From assembly GCA_030844895.1 (NCBI GenBank), contig JAUTDX010007080.1, positions 718,814 through 782,813 of the forward strand: a stretch of DNA of 64,000 bases, read 5' to 3'. The position numbers and the translations under genes were made by a program. The stretch is from Ambrosia x helenae. Its lineage: Eukaryota; Streptophyta; Magnoliopsida; Asterales; Asteraceae. Positions 22,583 to 32,086 of the stretch are shown piece by piece. Every line of letters starts with the position of its first letter. Position 1 is the first letter of the stretch. The notes under the pieces were generated by a model that did not search any database, was not told the origin of the DNA, and saw only the letters and a program-made list of their open reading frames with translations.

Positions 22583-22735
22583 CAGCACAAGAAATTCCAT
22601 TTGTTGATAAATGAGAAGCCAAATCATCACGCGTTGTACGTTCAAAGTAGTACACGATTCCACATACATCTCCACAAGATTTAATTAGATCGGTCAGGTT
22701 AACATATGGGTCTATTAGAAGATCCTTGAATCGAA
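22583..22735 (-). pseudogene. RecQ-like helicase fragment, first captured exon
   Basis: Acceptor GTACAG (22741-22736), then RFKDLLIDPYVNLTDLIKSC, GDVCGIVYYFERTTRDDLAS and HLSTNGISCA, ending at donor GTACTA. This is the domain-2 start (motif IV region) of plant RECQL3-type 3'-5' DNA helicases, which act in recombination and replication-fork repair. The phase fits the next exon. Helicase motifs I-III, RQC and HRDC are not present. The exon-intron-exon arrangement shows genomic DNA, not cDNA, was captured. Confidence 0.76.
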
Positions 22736-23300
22736 CTGTACACCATCATTCAAAAATTCAGCCAATACATAGTAGTTACTAAGATCATGGACCTAACATG
22801 TTAATGCGATAAGATAATTAAAAGATTATGAGAAATGTAAAGAGAATTAATCAAAGCTTCTCATATTCTCTGATCCACTACTCAATCTGCACAAATCATA
22901 AAATAATAATAAAGCAGGTTGTTTCATATAAAGATACGTAAAGTTGATAGATACCATTCAAAACATCTTGATTAGAGGAAAGAAATAACAATGATAAATT
23001 GGCATAAAACTTCCAGGTCCGTTTCTTGAAAAATATATACTTTCTCAAAAGACAAAACCACACATAAGCTTATACGATTGTTACCTAATAATCGACAGAG
23101 AAGAATGAAGGAGACGAATGATTCAATGATTTGTATAGGATTAGGGTTTTAAGATTTGGGAAAGATGGATTAATCTGGAGGTATATGATATTTTAAAGAA
23201 AACGTATTTGCTTTAATCTAGAAAGGTAAATTATAATTTATTGACCTCATTTAATTTGATTGACCTAATTTAATTAATGATTTTTGATTTTTAGAAAAAA
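22736..23300. other. 5' inner part of Helitron H2, unassigned
   Basis: AT-rich DNA; leader-like stretch on the minus strand at 23090-23180. No exon named. Confidence 0.4.
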
Positions 23301-23582
23301 GAAAATTTTTATAAATTCTCACAATGAGACACTTGGCATTAGTTGATTGGCTACACAATTGAGGATGAATGTGGGAGTGCCAAGTGTCCTCATGGACTTT
23401 TGTTTATTAGATGTATAGATTAATAGATAATAGATAATAGATAATAGATTAGGTATATCACAATTTTGCTTTTTGGCTATTTTCTTTCTGTGTCAATGTC
23501 GTTATGTGCTAAATCGGTACCAGCCAATGTAAGTCTAGCTACTACACCCAAATATAACCAATTAACATCCATTATTATCCGT

Positions 23583-23816
23583 CACTACTAGAAAAGTGGC
23601 ATTTTGCTACAAAATTTTCTTACGGAAAAAAATGCGTCATAAATTTTAACAAAGTTGCTACTCATTTGTGACGACAAAAAAACTATAATTTTTTTAGCAA
23701 ATTTGCGACACAATATATCCACAAATACTTAATAAATTGCGTAGAAAATGGGTCACAAATTTCCTACACCATGTTTTCGTAGGAAATGCGTTGAAAATGA
23801 CGTAACAAAATAAAAA
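23583..23816 (+). mobile_element. CACTA left end, truncated
   Basis: CACTACTAGAAAA at 23583 is followed by repeated TGCGTCA/GACGCA-like and TTGCGACA motifs (23620-23800), the layout of a CACTA left end. No matching right end was found to the right before the P450, so it is a single-ended relic. Confidence 0.6.
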
Positions 23817-24206
23817 CAGAAAGTGCTTCTGCTGTAGCCAAACAAGTTATTGGCTTTTTGGCTTTTTGAAGAAGTCAATAAGTTGTTTTTCAACTCAATC
23901 CCAAACACCCTCTAAAGCGACCCATTGCAACCTGACTGCATTTTGGTAAAACTCATTTTGAAACGAACCAATTTATTACTTTCTAAAATGACCTGTTTGA
24001 ATTTATTTTGCTTAGAACACGTATTAACCCAAACCCGTTTTGACCCGTAGTCTAAACCCCCCCATACCCACACAATTTACCTGGCTAATGTTGCATAGGC
24101 GAAAGTTAAACACATCCACACTTTTGTATTATATGGGCATCACCAGTTCAGAAATACATGATTTATGTGTAATTGTTTCACTGAAGCGAAAAGAACCTCA
24201 CACAAC

Positions 24207-24212
24207 TTTATT
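24207..24212 (-). terminator. Poly(A) signal of the P450 gene
   Basis: AATAAA on the minus strand, about 150 bp past the stop codon, in T/A-rich DNA suited to plant 3' end formation. The same 3' flank, apart from this signal, is present in the fragment at 1-126. Confidence 0.55.
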
Positions 24213-24360
24213 TCTACATTTCCTACAGAAGATTAACCAAATGCATCACATTACTTTATAATATATATTAGTACAATTAAGTAAGTACTTGACACATTCT
24301 CAAAGCATATGTAAATGTATAATGCGGATTTTTATGTCCAATATCGGTCGCTTTGCTAGT

Positions 24361-26309
24361 TTACTGATACATGTTATAGGATAAACGAGGGGCAAGGAGG
24401 ACCTCAAGTGATGTTGCTTTGGTGCTAGTCAACCCAGGGTTTTCACTCATATCAACAGGTTCATTTGATGGACTTTTGAGCGTAAACTGCTGTATCAAAC
24501 TTGCTAATGTTAGGCGCAAAGCCTGTAAGGCGAATGGAACACCAGGGCACATTCTTCTACCACTACCAAACGGAAGCAATTCATAATGTTTTCCTTTGAC
24601 ATCAATATCCTTTTTACTGTTTAAGAATCTTTCTGGCTGAAAGTCATTAGGATCTGACCATACGTTAGGATCACGATGCATTTTCCTAAGATTTACTAGC
24701 AAACGTGTGCCTTTTGGGATGTTGTAGCCGCCCACAACGCAGTCCTCAATGGATTCGTGAGGAACAGAAAGAGGTCCAGCTGGGTATAAGCGTAATGTTT
24801 CTTTGATGATGGCATCCAGATAGATCAAGTTATTTGTGTCCGACTCCTCCACCAGTCTGTCCCTTCCAACGTGTTCATCAATTTCGTGTTGGGCAGTCTC
24901 TAGTGCTTTTGGGTTGTTTAGCAGCAACGATAAAGCCCATGTTAATGTCACTACTGTTGTGTCCAAGCCTGCTGCTAGCAGTTGCTGTTATATTGAAAGT
25001 ATGAGGCCCTTTTAGGCAAACAACATGTTGCAATCAATGCAGAAAACAATGAAAATCTAAAACCTAGAAGAGAAAATTATGTATATAAATTTAATGTTTA
25101 TTATTTATTATTTATCATTACTCTATCATAAGATTCATAAAAAAATGTATACAAATGTTTAGATTAATTATATACTTATATATAACCCATATATGTGTAA
25201 ATAAATGGTACAAAATTAAACATATATATATGAACAAATTAGTTTGATGGTTTTTATGTAACACATGAGTTGAACCAATTGATAAAAAAAGTTATTTGTG
25301 TTGTGATGATAATTTAGTGTTCTCTAGTATCTTTGTGAGACACACTTACTTGACATGTGGATTTTATAATCGTATCGTGATCAAAACCGGCGAATTCGTC
25401 ATCTGAAGCACCTTGAAGAATGTTAATGAGTACATCTATGAACACTTGACTACCTTCAAGTTTCTGTGCTGATCCTACCTGTATTCTGCGCTCCTTTAAC
25501 CATCCCTCAAAAAAGTTGTCCAATTCTTTCCCTGTCTGCTTCATCTCTTTTTTGTATCCACCCATGTCCAACCACTTGAGATAAGGGATATAATCAGACA
25601 CCACAAATGCCCCTAACAACTCGAAATATTTCTTTACTACCATTTGAAATCTAACCCCTTCTTCATCATTGGGAGAAAACCTCTTTCCTGAATTGATTCT
25701 AACCAATATGTTTAACACAAAGTTCCCAAACCATTGACTCATCTCCACCTTCACCATATCTAAATTGTTACACTTCTTGTTGTGTACCCACGCTTCGTAT
25801 ATATCTTTTATGGATGCTCTAAGTTCTGAAACTCGAACATGTTCAAGCAACTCAACTTGTCGTTGAGAAAGAACCTCTAGCATGAGTATCTTTCGCAACT
25901 TTCGCCAGTACTCCCCGTAGGGAGCAAAGCCGAACATGGCATAGTTGTATGCCATGAGCTCTATTGCGGCAGCTTTAGTTCGACTAGCAAAGGCCTTGTC
26001 GTTTGTAGTAAAGCAATCTTTAGCTATGTCCCCATTACTCACCACCAAAGCTTGGTGAACACCAAGTTTGATAGTGAAAATAGGGCCGTGTTTATCGGCC
26101 ATATCACCTAGTACCTTGTGAGTTAGCTCAGGTCCGCCAAGAAGGTGTAAGTGTCCAATTATAGGCCATGCGCCCTTTGCTTGTGGAGGCTTTCTGTTCT
26201 TCCCTCTCTTTGACCTCTTTATGTTGATGATGTGGAGTAGGAAAGCTAGTAGAATAACAGAAAAATAAGTGGTTGCTGTGTTAGCTGATAGTGAGAGTTG
26301 GAACTCCAT
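24361..26309 (-). CDS. Cytochrome P450, CYP82 family (two exons)
   Basis: Two exons (26309-25350 and 24984-24361) encode 527 aa, the usual length for CYP82 enzymes. The start Met at 26309 begins an N-terminal ER anchor (about residues 13-31), then the proline-rich hinge RKPPQAKGAWPIIG. The I helix AAGLDTT (324-330) opens exon 2; KETLR gives Glu382 and Arg385; PERF is 437-440; FGSGRRMCPG places the heme cysteine at 466. The phase-0 intron position just before the I helix is typical of A-type P450s. CYP82 members hydroxylate specialised metabolites such as terpenoids, flavones and alkaloids; the substrate is not predictable here. One oddity is Arg in the VNLRKMHRDP segment, where Trp is usual. 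No break was found. Confidence 0.93.
24985..25349 (-). other. Intron of the CYP82 gene
   Basis: 365 bp, AT-rich, with donor GTAAGTGTG and acceptor ATAACAG on the minus strand. Removing it joins two complete codons without a frame change. Confidence 0.9.
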
Positions 26310-26434
26310 GGATTTTTTTGTTTAGAGTGAACTATCTCTTTGAATGCAGACTTAAAGAAAGATAAAATAATTCATCCAAGATTTTTTGGCCTTGAGTTTT
26401 TTTAACTTTTAAAATTATTATAAAAGAAATAAAC

Positions 26435-26444
26435 TCTATATATA
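26435..26444 (-). promoter_or_regulatory. TATA box of the CYP82 gene
   Basis: TATATATAGA on the minus strand about 125 bp upstream of the start codon, the only good TATA element near the expected start site. Confidence 0.6.
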
Positions 26445-26512
26445 CTTGTTTTCATGAGAATTTTAATACTGTTCTTTTTGTTTATGATTGTATAAACGAT
26501 AACTAGTAGATT

Positions 26513-26546
26513 ACCCCATGCTACGTACGGGGATATACGAAGGACA
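26513..26546 (-). mobile_element. Helitron 3' terminus (minus), with second copy at 26579
   Basis: Minus strand: CCCCGTACGTAGCATGGGG-type hairpin, then TAATCTA and CTAG (26516-26513) plus T. The same ~65-bp terminal sequence recurs at 26577-26615, where CTAG has become CCAG. The AAGGACATGTGRACGCGACAAC block also repeats at 26540 and 26836, the second being split by the solo LTR. Confidence 0.6.
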
Positions 26547-26610
26547 TGTGAACGCGACAACGTATCACGATAACCAGTAGATTACCCCTGTGTTACGTAT
26601 GGGGATATAC

Positions 26611-26839
26611 GAAGGTGTAAGTCAATGGTATTGATTGTATTAATCAAATAATCTTGTACAATGTCCCTCTTCTTATAGGGATGAATAGACGAGATACAAG
26701 GAGAGAAATATAGGTAACATATGAAGACCATTGACTCTCCTAGTCAACCTAGCAAAGATCATTGACTTTCCTAATCAACCTAATAAAGACCATTGACTCT
26801 TATAATATTTTACATTTAATTTAATATTCTAATAGAAGG
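26611..26839 (-). mobile_element. Solo Ty1/copia LTR (219 bp) with TSD
   Basis: Body 26616-26834 between two GAAGG copies (26611-26615, 26835-26839). Read on the minus strand it starts TATTAGAATATT (a TG-to-TA variant of a copia-type LTR start) and ends ACTTACA. A TATA box CCTATAAGAAG lies at 26672-26680 and the 3' half resembles an LTR R/U5 region. Upstream of the TATA is a 31-bp repeat carrying TTGACT cores (26731, 26762, 26793). No internal sequence remains. Confidence 0.75.
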
Positions 26840-27257
26840 ACATGTGGACGCGACAACGTATTACACATAACACAAATTGATACACCTATTCATTAGTTTT
26901 AGGCGCAAAGCAAATGTTTTACTTGTAGGCGCAAAGCACGGCACACGACGGAAGAAAGTGTGTGTTAGACACCACGTGTGACATTTGTGTTATACGACCA
27001 TTATATATTGTGTTATGGCTGGTGGTTTTTTACCCGTCCCGCGTTGCGGCGGCATGCGGCGGGGTCAAAACGTAGGCTAAGTCGACTTTGTATTGTCAAA
27101 TAAAAATAGTGTTTTTAACCCGTCGCGCGTTACGGAGGCGACACATGCGACTTGATAAAGAAATATATAAAATGTAAAATATATAATGTTTGGTTTTCGT
27201 TTGGACTAAAGGTTTCTTAATACTCAACAAATAGAACAATTCTGTTTGTTTTATTAA
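26840..27257. other. Degraded Helitron-end-like repeats
   Basis: GC-rich patches CCCGTCCCGCGTTGCGGCGG (27032) and CCCGTCGCGCGTTACGGAGG (27119) resemble Helitron 3' hairpins, but the CTAG terminus is missing. No gene. Confidence 0.45.
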
Positions 27258-27298
27258 CTAGTGTCTTGACCAGCCGCGCGTTGCGGCGGCGTCGAAAC
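27258..27298 (-). mobile_element. Helitron 3' terminus (minus)
   Basis: Hairpin CCGCCGCAACGCGCGGC-like on the minus strand followed by TGGTCAAGACA and CTAG (27261-27258) plus T. The 5' end should lie to the right; GCCACGTGGCAC at 27731-27742 resembles the 5' zones of H1 and may mark it. Confidence 0.55.
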
Positions 27299-27349
27299 TC
27301 AAAGCAACTCGAATTTGTAGCGTCAAAACTCTGATGAACGACATTTAAA

Positions 27350-27705
27350 TCCTAAACACTAAACTCTAAATCCTAAACCATAAACCCTAAAAAACGTCAA
27401 AAAAAAAAAGAAGCCCGGCGTCTAAACCCTAAACACTAAACTCTAAATCTTAAACCCTAAAAACATTAAAAAAATAGAAAAGAAAACCAAATAGGCCAGG
27501 CGTGTAAACCCCAAACGATAATAGTACGGCGATGTCTAAACCCCAAACCATTAAAAAATGTCAAAAAGGAAATAAAAAAAAGGCCAAAAGACTAAACCTT
27601 AAACCTCAAATCCTTAAACAGACGTAAAAAAGAACGAAAAAAAAAACCCAGCGCCACATAGCCAAAAGCCTTAAAAAATGTAAAAAAGAAATGTAAAAAA
27701 GAAGC
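27350..27705. repeat. Degenerate telomere-like CCCTAAA repeats
   Basis: Loose repeats of TAAACCCTAAACACTAAACT and relatives, with AAAAACGTCAAAAAA spacers, in three to four blocks. They resemble the plant telomere unit CCCTAAA but are not a regular array. Confidence 0.6.
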
Positions 27706-27744
27706 GTAGACTAATAGCTCGGTGCCACGTGGCACCTAGTAAAT

Positions 27745-29190
27745 GGGATGAATACTATTCATTAAACTTTACAAACTAATATATTGTAATTGTAATGTAA
27801 TTACATATATTGTAATTGTAATGTAATTGTTTTCTTAGTTAATTAATTAATGCCTTTTTAAAGAAAATCTATTTGGATAAATTATATTATTCATTTGTTG
27901 TAAACCCTAAAATAATAAGTAGTTAATGGGATGTGGCTTCATCATGTAAACCAACTTGGTTCAATTAAGATTTAATACTGTTCACAATCTAAAATGTTAG
28001 TACATAGAATTTTATATGTTGTCGACACTTCCAGCTAGCAAGCAATAAAGCACATGGTTTTACAAATACCTCCACCCATTCTTGTCTCTTTCACATACAC
28101 CCACATAAACACAAATCTTGCCTCACACCTCCTTGTCTTTCTCTACTTCACATTCTTGATCCTCTTCATAGCCACCATACAACAACGGACCATATGCACG
28201 TCACCTCCACTGCAGCACCACTAAGACGTAAAAGATGACCCACCAACCATCACCTGTCTCCATCACTAAACCACCACACCTATCTCTCTAAAGCAACTTC
28301 AACCAATGCTTGTGGCGGAATATACTGGGGAACACCGGCCAACCACTAACAATACAAAAACGAAAACCATATGACTCGCACCCTCCTTAGATATGGTCGA
28401 AAGTGTCCGACCACAGCCTTTCAAAACCTCATCGATATGGTGGCGACGGTGTTTTAACGGTGCAGTTGCAATGTACTGCATTTGTGACGGAGCAGTCGAA
28501 AGCGACGGCGATACAGCCGGTGTGTTGGAGCAGATCAAAAAAATGTTGAAGCTGGAAGGGCAAAGTTGTAATTTGCTTGTGCCGACCAAAGCCGTGGCCA
28601 AAGCGAAAGAAGAAAACTTAGTGGTGAAAAATCGGAAAACACAAAGTCGGCTATTGCGCAGGCTGTGGCTTGTTTAGTTTGCTGAGCTCATTGGGGTGGC
28701 TGCCAATGTAGAGCAAACCAACTTAAATTTAACAATGGATTCCTAGAAAATAAATTCATGACCGAGGTGTACTTTGAAGGGATATTTTATGAAATTTATA
28801 AGCTTTTGAGTTTGTAGAGACTTCAACTCTATTTTTCAGAGTTCTAGCTAGTAAAAGTAGCACTATTAATCAATAAAAAATAAAGTTTCAGATACACCAA
28901 AATTAACCTTGTACACTAAATACATGACACTCATAATCAGTCATTCAATCTTATTAATTTAATGACCAGCATATATTCAAATAACTTTTAGTGGAATCGT
29001 CAATAAAATTTCAAACAACTTCATGAGATTTGAAGAACGAAAATCATACTTGTTAGTTTCATGGATAGAAATTTGTTTTCCCATTATATCATCTTTCTGA
29101 AAGACAAATAACCCATATTAAAAAGTATCAAAATAACTGACCATCAATTTCATTTTCAACAATGAAGCATAATCATACAATTATCAAATT
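27745..29190. other. Intergenic, no gene recognised
   Basis: A short direct repeat (TATATTGTAATTGTAATGTAAT) occurs twice at 27780-27830. The 94-codon plus ORF at 28393-28677 and the overlapping minus ORF show no family motif. UTR-like CT-rich DNA occurs at 28070-28290. Confidence 0.4.
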
Positions 29191-29191
29191 A

Positions 29192-29566
29192 GATGTAAAT
29201 ACAGAAATGTGGTGGCGTTATTTTACTAGTTGCACTAGTTTTAACGTTATTTTACTAATTTCGTGAAAATAACGTTAAAAACGACGGACGGTTAATCATG
29301 CATCATGTGGTGGCGTGGATAGCCAAAAGACAAAGGGGTACATGCACCGATCGGGTTTGTCCCGATTGCTAAGAGTCCTGTGCCTTATGTCCAAGGCTTG
29401 ATACCAAACCACATCGAGCCGGGGGTCTCACTGGAAACAACCTCTCTATTCTTAGGGGTAGAGGTAAGATTGTCTACATCTTACCCTCCTCAGACCCTAC
29501 ATTAGCTTTGCTATATATAGGTGAGATTAACTGAGTATGATGATGATGATGTAAATACAGAAATGT
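29192..29566 (+). mobile_element. tRNA-derived SINE, copy B, with 19-bp TSD
   Basis: Body 29211-29547, flanked by GATGTAAATACAGAAATGT (29192-29210 and 29548-29566). It ends in an ATG repeat tail and carries the same TCTACATCTTACCCTCCTCA block as copy A at 7352-7736, which lies in the opposite orientation. Copy A extends about 50 bp further at its 5' end. A third partial target-like phrase follows an A run at 29571-29595. Confidence 0.82.
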
Positions 29567-30330
29567 CATTAAAAAAAAAGATGTAAATACAGAAATAAAG
29601 CTAACTAATTGCATAAGAAACATCTACGCATACACAAAAAGGAAGGAAAATAGCTTTCTTATATTGTTCCATCCAAAATACTTTTTTTAGCTGAAATTCT
29701 TCTTGTTTCATGGCCAAGCCTCTCCTGCAAACCATAATGTAACTCTTCACTTGCAATTGATCTCTTTTTAGGCCAGCTTGTGCCTGTCGACGTGTACCTA
29801 TTCGACCCAATTAAACTAACCTAAATACAAACATCAAAATGGAATCCAATCATTCAATGCAACATCAAAGTAATACCGGTTTCAATTTAGCCACCTCACA
29901 TGACAATCCCATTTAGCCACCTCTACCATCTTAAATTTCGTCACTGACCCGTTTAACCATTGTCAAGCTCTAGCAAAAAAAATACAATTTTTAGAATCGC
30001 AATTTAGTACATAATCAAAGACATTATCAAATACATACAAGCTCATCAAAATCTTCTACATACCTGAATGTTAATGCAATCTTCTGTATCATCAATATAT
30101 TTGTGCAACTGCAGAATTTTATGATAAAAATTAGATAAAAACGCGCTTTTAAAAAAAAAAATCCTTGAGGCGCGCACATTTGTTTTAGTACTTATGAGAC
30201 ATATATATAGCAAACATCATCATTTTGATCCAACTTTCACACTAAACTTTAATGTGCCTCAAAATGAATTTGAACTTATTATAATGACCGACCCATTAAT
30301 TGTGAAAAGGACTCTTGAATATATCAAGTC
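29567..30330. other. Intergenic with possible exon relic
   Basis: On the minus strand around 29780-29665 one frame reads RSIASEELHYGLQERLGHET, which looks protein-like but was not recognised and is frame-broken. The rest is AT-rich. Confidence 0.3.
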
Positions 30331-30426
30331 AAGGGCACTTATGGTAGTTACCTTCTTAGTCAGCCCACCTGTACCTCTTGTAGTGGACTTTAGCCGGTGA
30401 CCGGCTCCAATTCCATGAGTTTTCCT
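30331..30426 (-). pseudogene. Possible ribosomal protein RPS23 (uS12) N-terminal relic
   Basis: The minus strand reads KTHGIGAGHRLKS and then, after small disruptions, RWAD. This resembles the N-terminus of eukaryotic RPS23 (GKTRGMGAGRKLKSHR...RWAD). Only about 25 codons remain and the similarity fades beyond. A chance match cannot be ruled out. Confidence 0.4.
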
Positions 30427-30537
30427 ACAGCAAACCAATAACTCAACAATACATAAATTAAATTAAGAAATTGTTGATTTCAACAAAATCGAAATTGATT
30501 TCGAATCATGAAGTTAAAAAACACCTAATCTATTTAA

Positions 30538-30660
30538 AAAAAAAGCTATGTTGCACGGGAACTGGTACGGGAACGAGAAACGGGTACGGGTACGGGAACG
30601 GGAAACGGCAAAACTCAAAAAATCAAGAAACGGGTACGACACGGGTACGGAAATAAATAC

Positions 30661-30715
<55 letters not shown>

Positions 30716-31301
30716 ATAATGTACCACAAACGGGTATCGATCTCATCCTTACACTAAACCTGCACTAAATTGGGAGGTTTACAAATAGTGAGCTTTTAAC
30801 CCATCGCTAAGTCCCCAAATCATTTTGTGGTCTTTAAAGCCCTTGACAACCACCAATAATTATGACTGCCCAACTAGAGCCCACAACAAAGATATGTGCA
30901 CTTATCTGAAATCATAAAAAAGCCCATGAAAAGCCCAAAACGAACCCTAACGTCCATCACTTTAAACTGAATTCCTGCTCCTTACTTTTGTCTACATCGG
31001 TTTCCGCGTAAAAGCCCCCAGCTTCGGCTCTTCCAGATCTCCGGCGACAAAAACTACCCTTAGCCTTCTGGAAACGTGACAGATCTCCGGCGACAAAAAC
31101 TACCCTTAACCTTCTGGAAACGTGACAGAAACGGTACCCGAAGAAGGAAACGTTTTCAGAAACGGAGTTGACTAATCGAATCGGTCAAAGAAACGCCTGG
31201 GAAACGTTTCAGGCCGTACCCGTTAGCGTTTCGGTACCCTGAACGTTTCAGGGACGGGAATCGTGTGCTGCATCACGTTTCGGTGCAACAGAGAAAAAAA
31301 G
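30538..31301. mobile_element. Non-autonomous hAT element 3 (748 bp) with TSD
   Basis: Body 30546-31293 between copies of AAAAAAAG (30538-30545 and 31294-31301). Inverted ends are CTATGTTGCACGGG and, as complement of the right end, CTCTGTTGCACCG. The left subterminal zone is a run of ACGGGTACGGGAACG-like motifs (30557-30655), and the right zone has GAAACG/CGTTTC clusters (31065-31285). A (AT)n run fills 30665-30711. A 57-bp segment with AGATCTCCGGCGACAAAAAC is repeated in tandem at 31039-31130. No transposase. Confidence 0.8.
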
Positions 31302-31730
31302 TAACATAAATTGAAATTGCAGCAGCATAATCGGCTTACAAAAAATCGCTTGAGCAATTAGTCTGATCTGTGGTGGTTTACTTTGTAGGGGAAGCAAAGA
31401 AGTTATCAGGAAGTGCATGCTCAAAGCTGATATATAAGCAATAAATACACAATTGTAGCAACACACACATATATAAAAATATAAAAAACTTGCATATTGT
31501 TAATAGCTTCGGTACCTTTCGTTCTCCGGTCATACCCTTATGATGTATCTAACAGAAACAAAGTAATAACCGATTCCCTCTTCCATAACAGAAGCATTTG
31601 TGAAATTCTAATGGCTAGGTACTATGATCAAAGACTGCATAAAAAGTTACAGCTCACAGTTTAGTTCAACCATTCAAGCTTATACAAATAGTAGTACACT
31701 TTAATATGTTTATCAATTCCATTGGATTAA
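31302..31730. other. Left flank of the Athila element
   Basis: AT-rich DNA, no gene recognised. The last five bases before the LTR are ATTAA; they are not repeated after the 3' LTR. Confidence 0.5.
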
Positions 31731-31918
31731 TGATATACGTTAAATTACACATATAAAAGTCCCCGTTTAACTCCCTTTTTCATACGTTTTTGACCTCATA
31801 CATAGGAATTGGTACTTATTTGGGTATCTTTACGATTTCAGGTCTTAAACGATGTCCCGGAAACACAAGGAAGGAAAAAACGAATAGTTCGGCGCGAAAA
31901 CGGGCCATCAGGCCCTTC

Positions 31919-32063
31919 GAGCGGCCGCTCCAAGCCTTCGCGCGGCCGCGCGCCCCTCCCAGATATTTCTGGGGACCTTCCAGAAGGCCTACGTCACGTC
32001 TGCAGCAATTGGTCCACTTGTTGATAAAGCGAGCGGCCGCTCCAAGAGGCCGAGCGGCCGCTC
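31919..32063. promoter_or_regulatory. Paired GCGGCCGC palindromes in the Athila U3
   Basis: Cores at 31921, 31942, 32033 and 32054, mostly inside GAGCGGCCGCTC. Each pair has a 21-bp centre-to-centre spacing, and the pairs are 112 bp apart. The second pair ends 19 bp before the TATA box. Likely protein binding sites; the factor is unknown. Confidence 0.75.
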
Positions 32064-32079
32064 GAACCCTCTGATCTGC

Positions 32080-32086
32080 TATAAAA
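32080..32086 (+). promoter_or_regulatory. TATA box of the Athila 5' LTR
   Basis: TATAAAA just downstream of the palindrome array; transcription would start near 32110. Confidence 0.7.

Larger units (their letters stand above)
18143..23419 (-). mobile_element. Helitron H2 (minus strand)
   Basis: The minus-strand 3' end has a hairpin (arms GCGT/ACGC, 18158-18169) followed by CTAG at 18146-18143 and T. The proposed 5' end is 23419, where the minus strand reads A then TCTATACATCTAATAAA and soon ACACTTGGC, a typical plant Helitron start. Between them lie the last exon of a PIF1-type Helitron helicase, a 167-bp tandem array, a small cryptic exon, a LINE piece and two RecQ-like exons. The rest of Rep-helicase is missing, so it is non-autonomous. 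Confidence 0.62.

Noticed and set aside
27350..27705. True interstitial telomere array
   Set aside because: CCCTAAA units are irregular, mixed with other phrases and not in uninterrupted tandem.
28393..28677. Plus ORF of 94 codons as a gene
   Set aside because: It overlaps an equally long minus ORF, has no recognisable motif and no clear promoter or splice context.
31790..32074. ORFs in the Athila LTR (and the copy at 44116-44580)
   Set aside because: They fall in the U3 promoter zone, have Arg/Ala-rich content from GC palindromes and no family motif.
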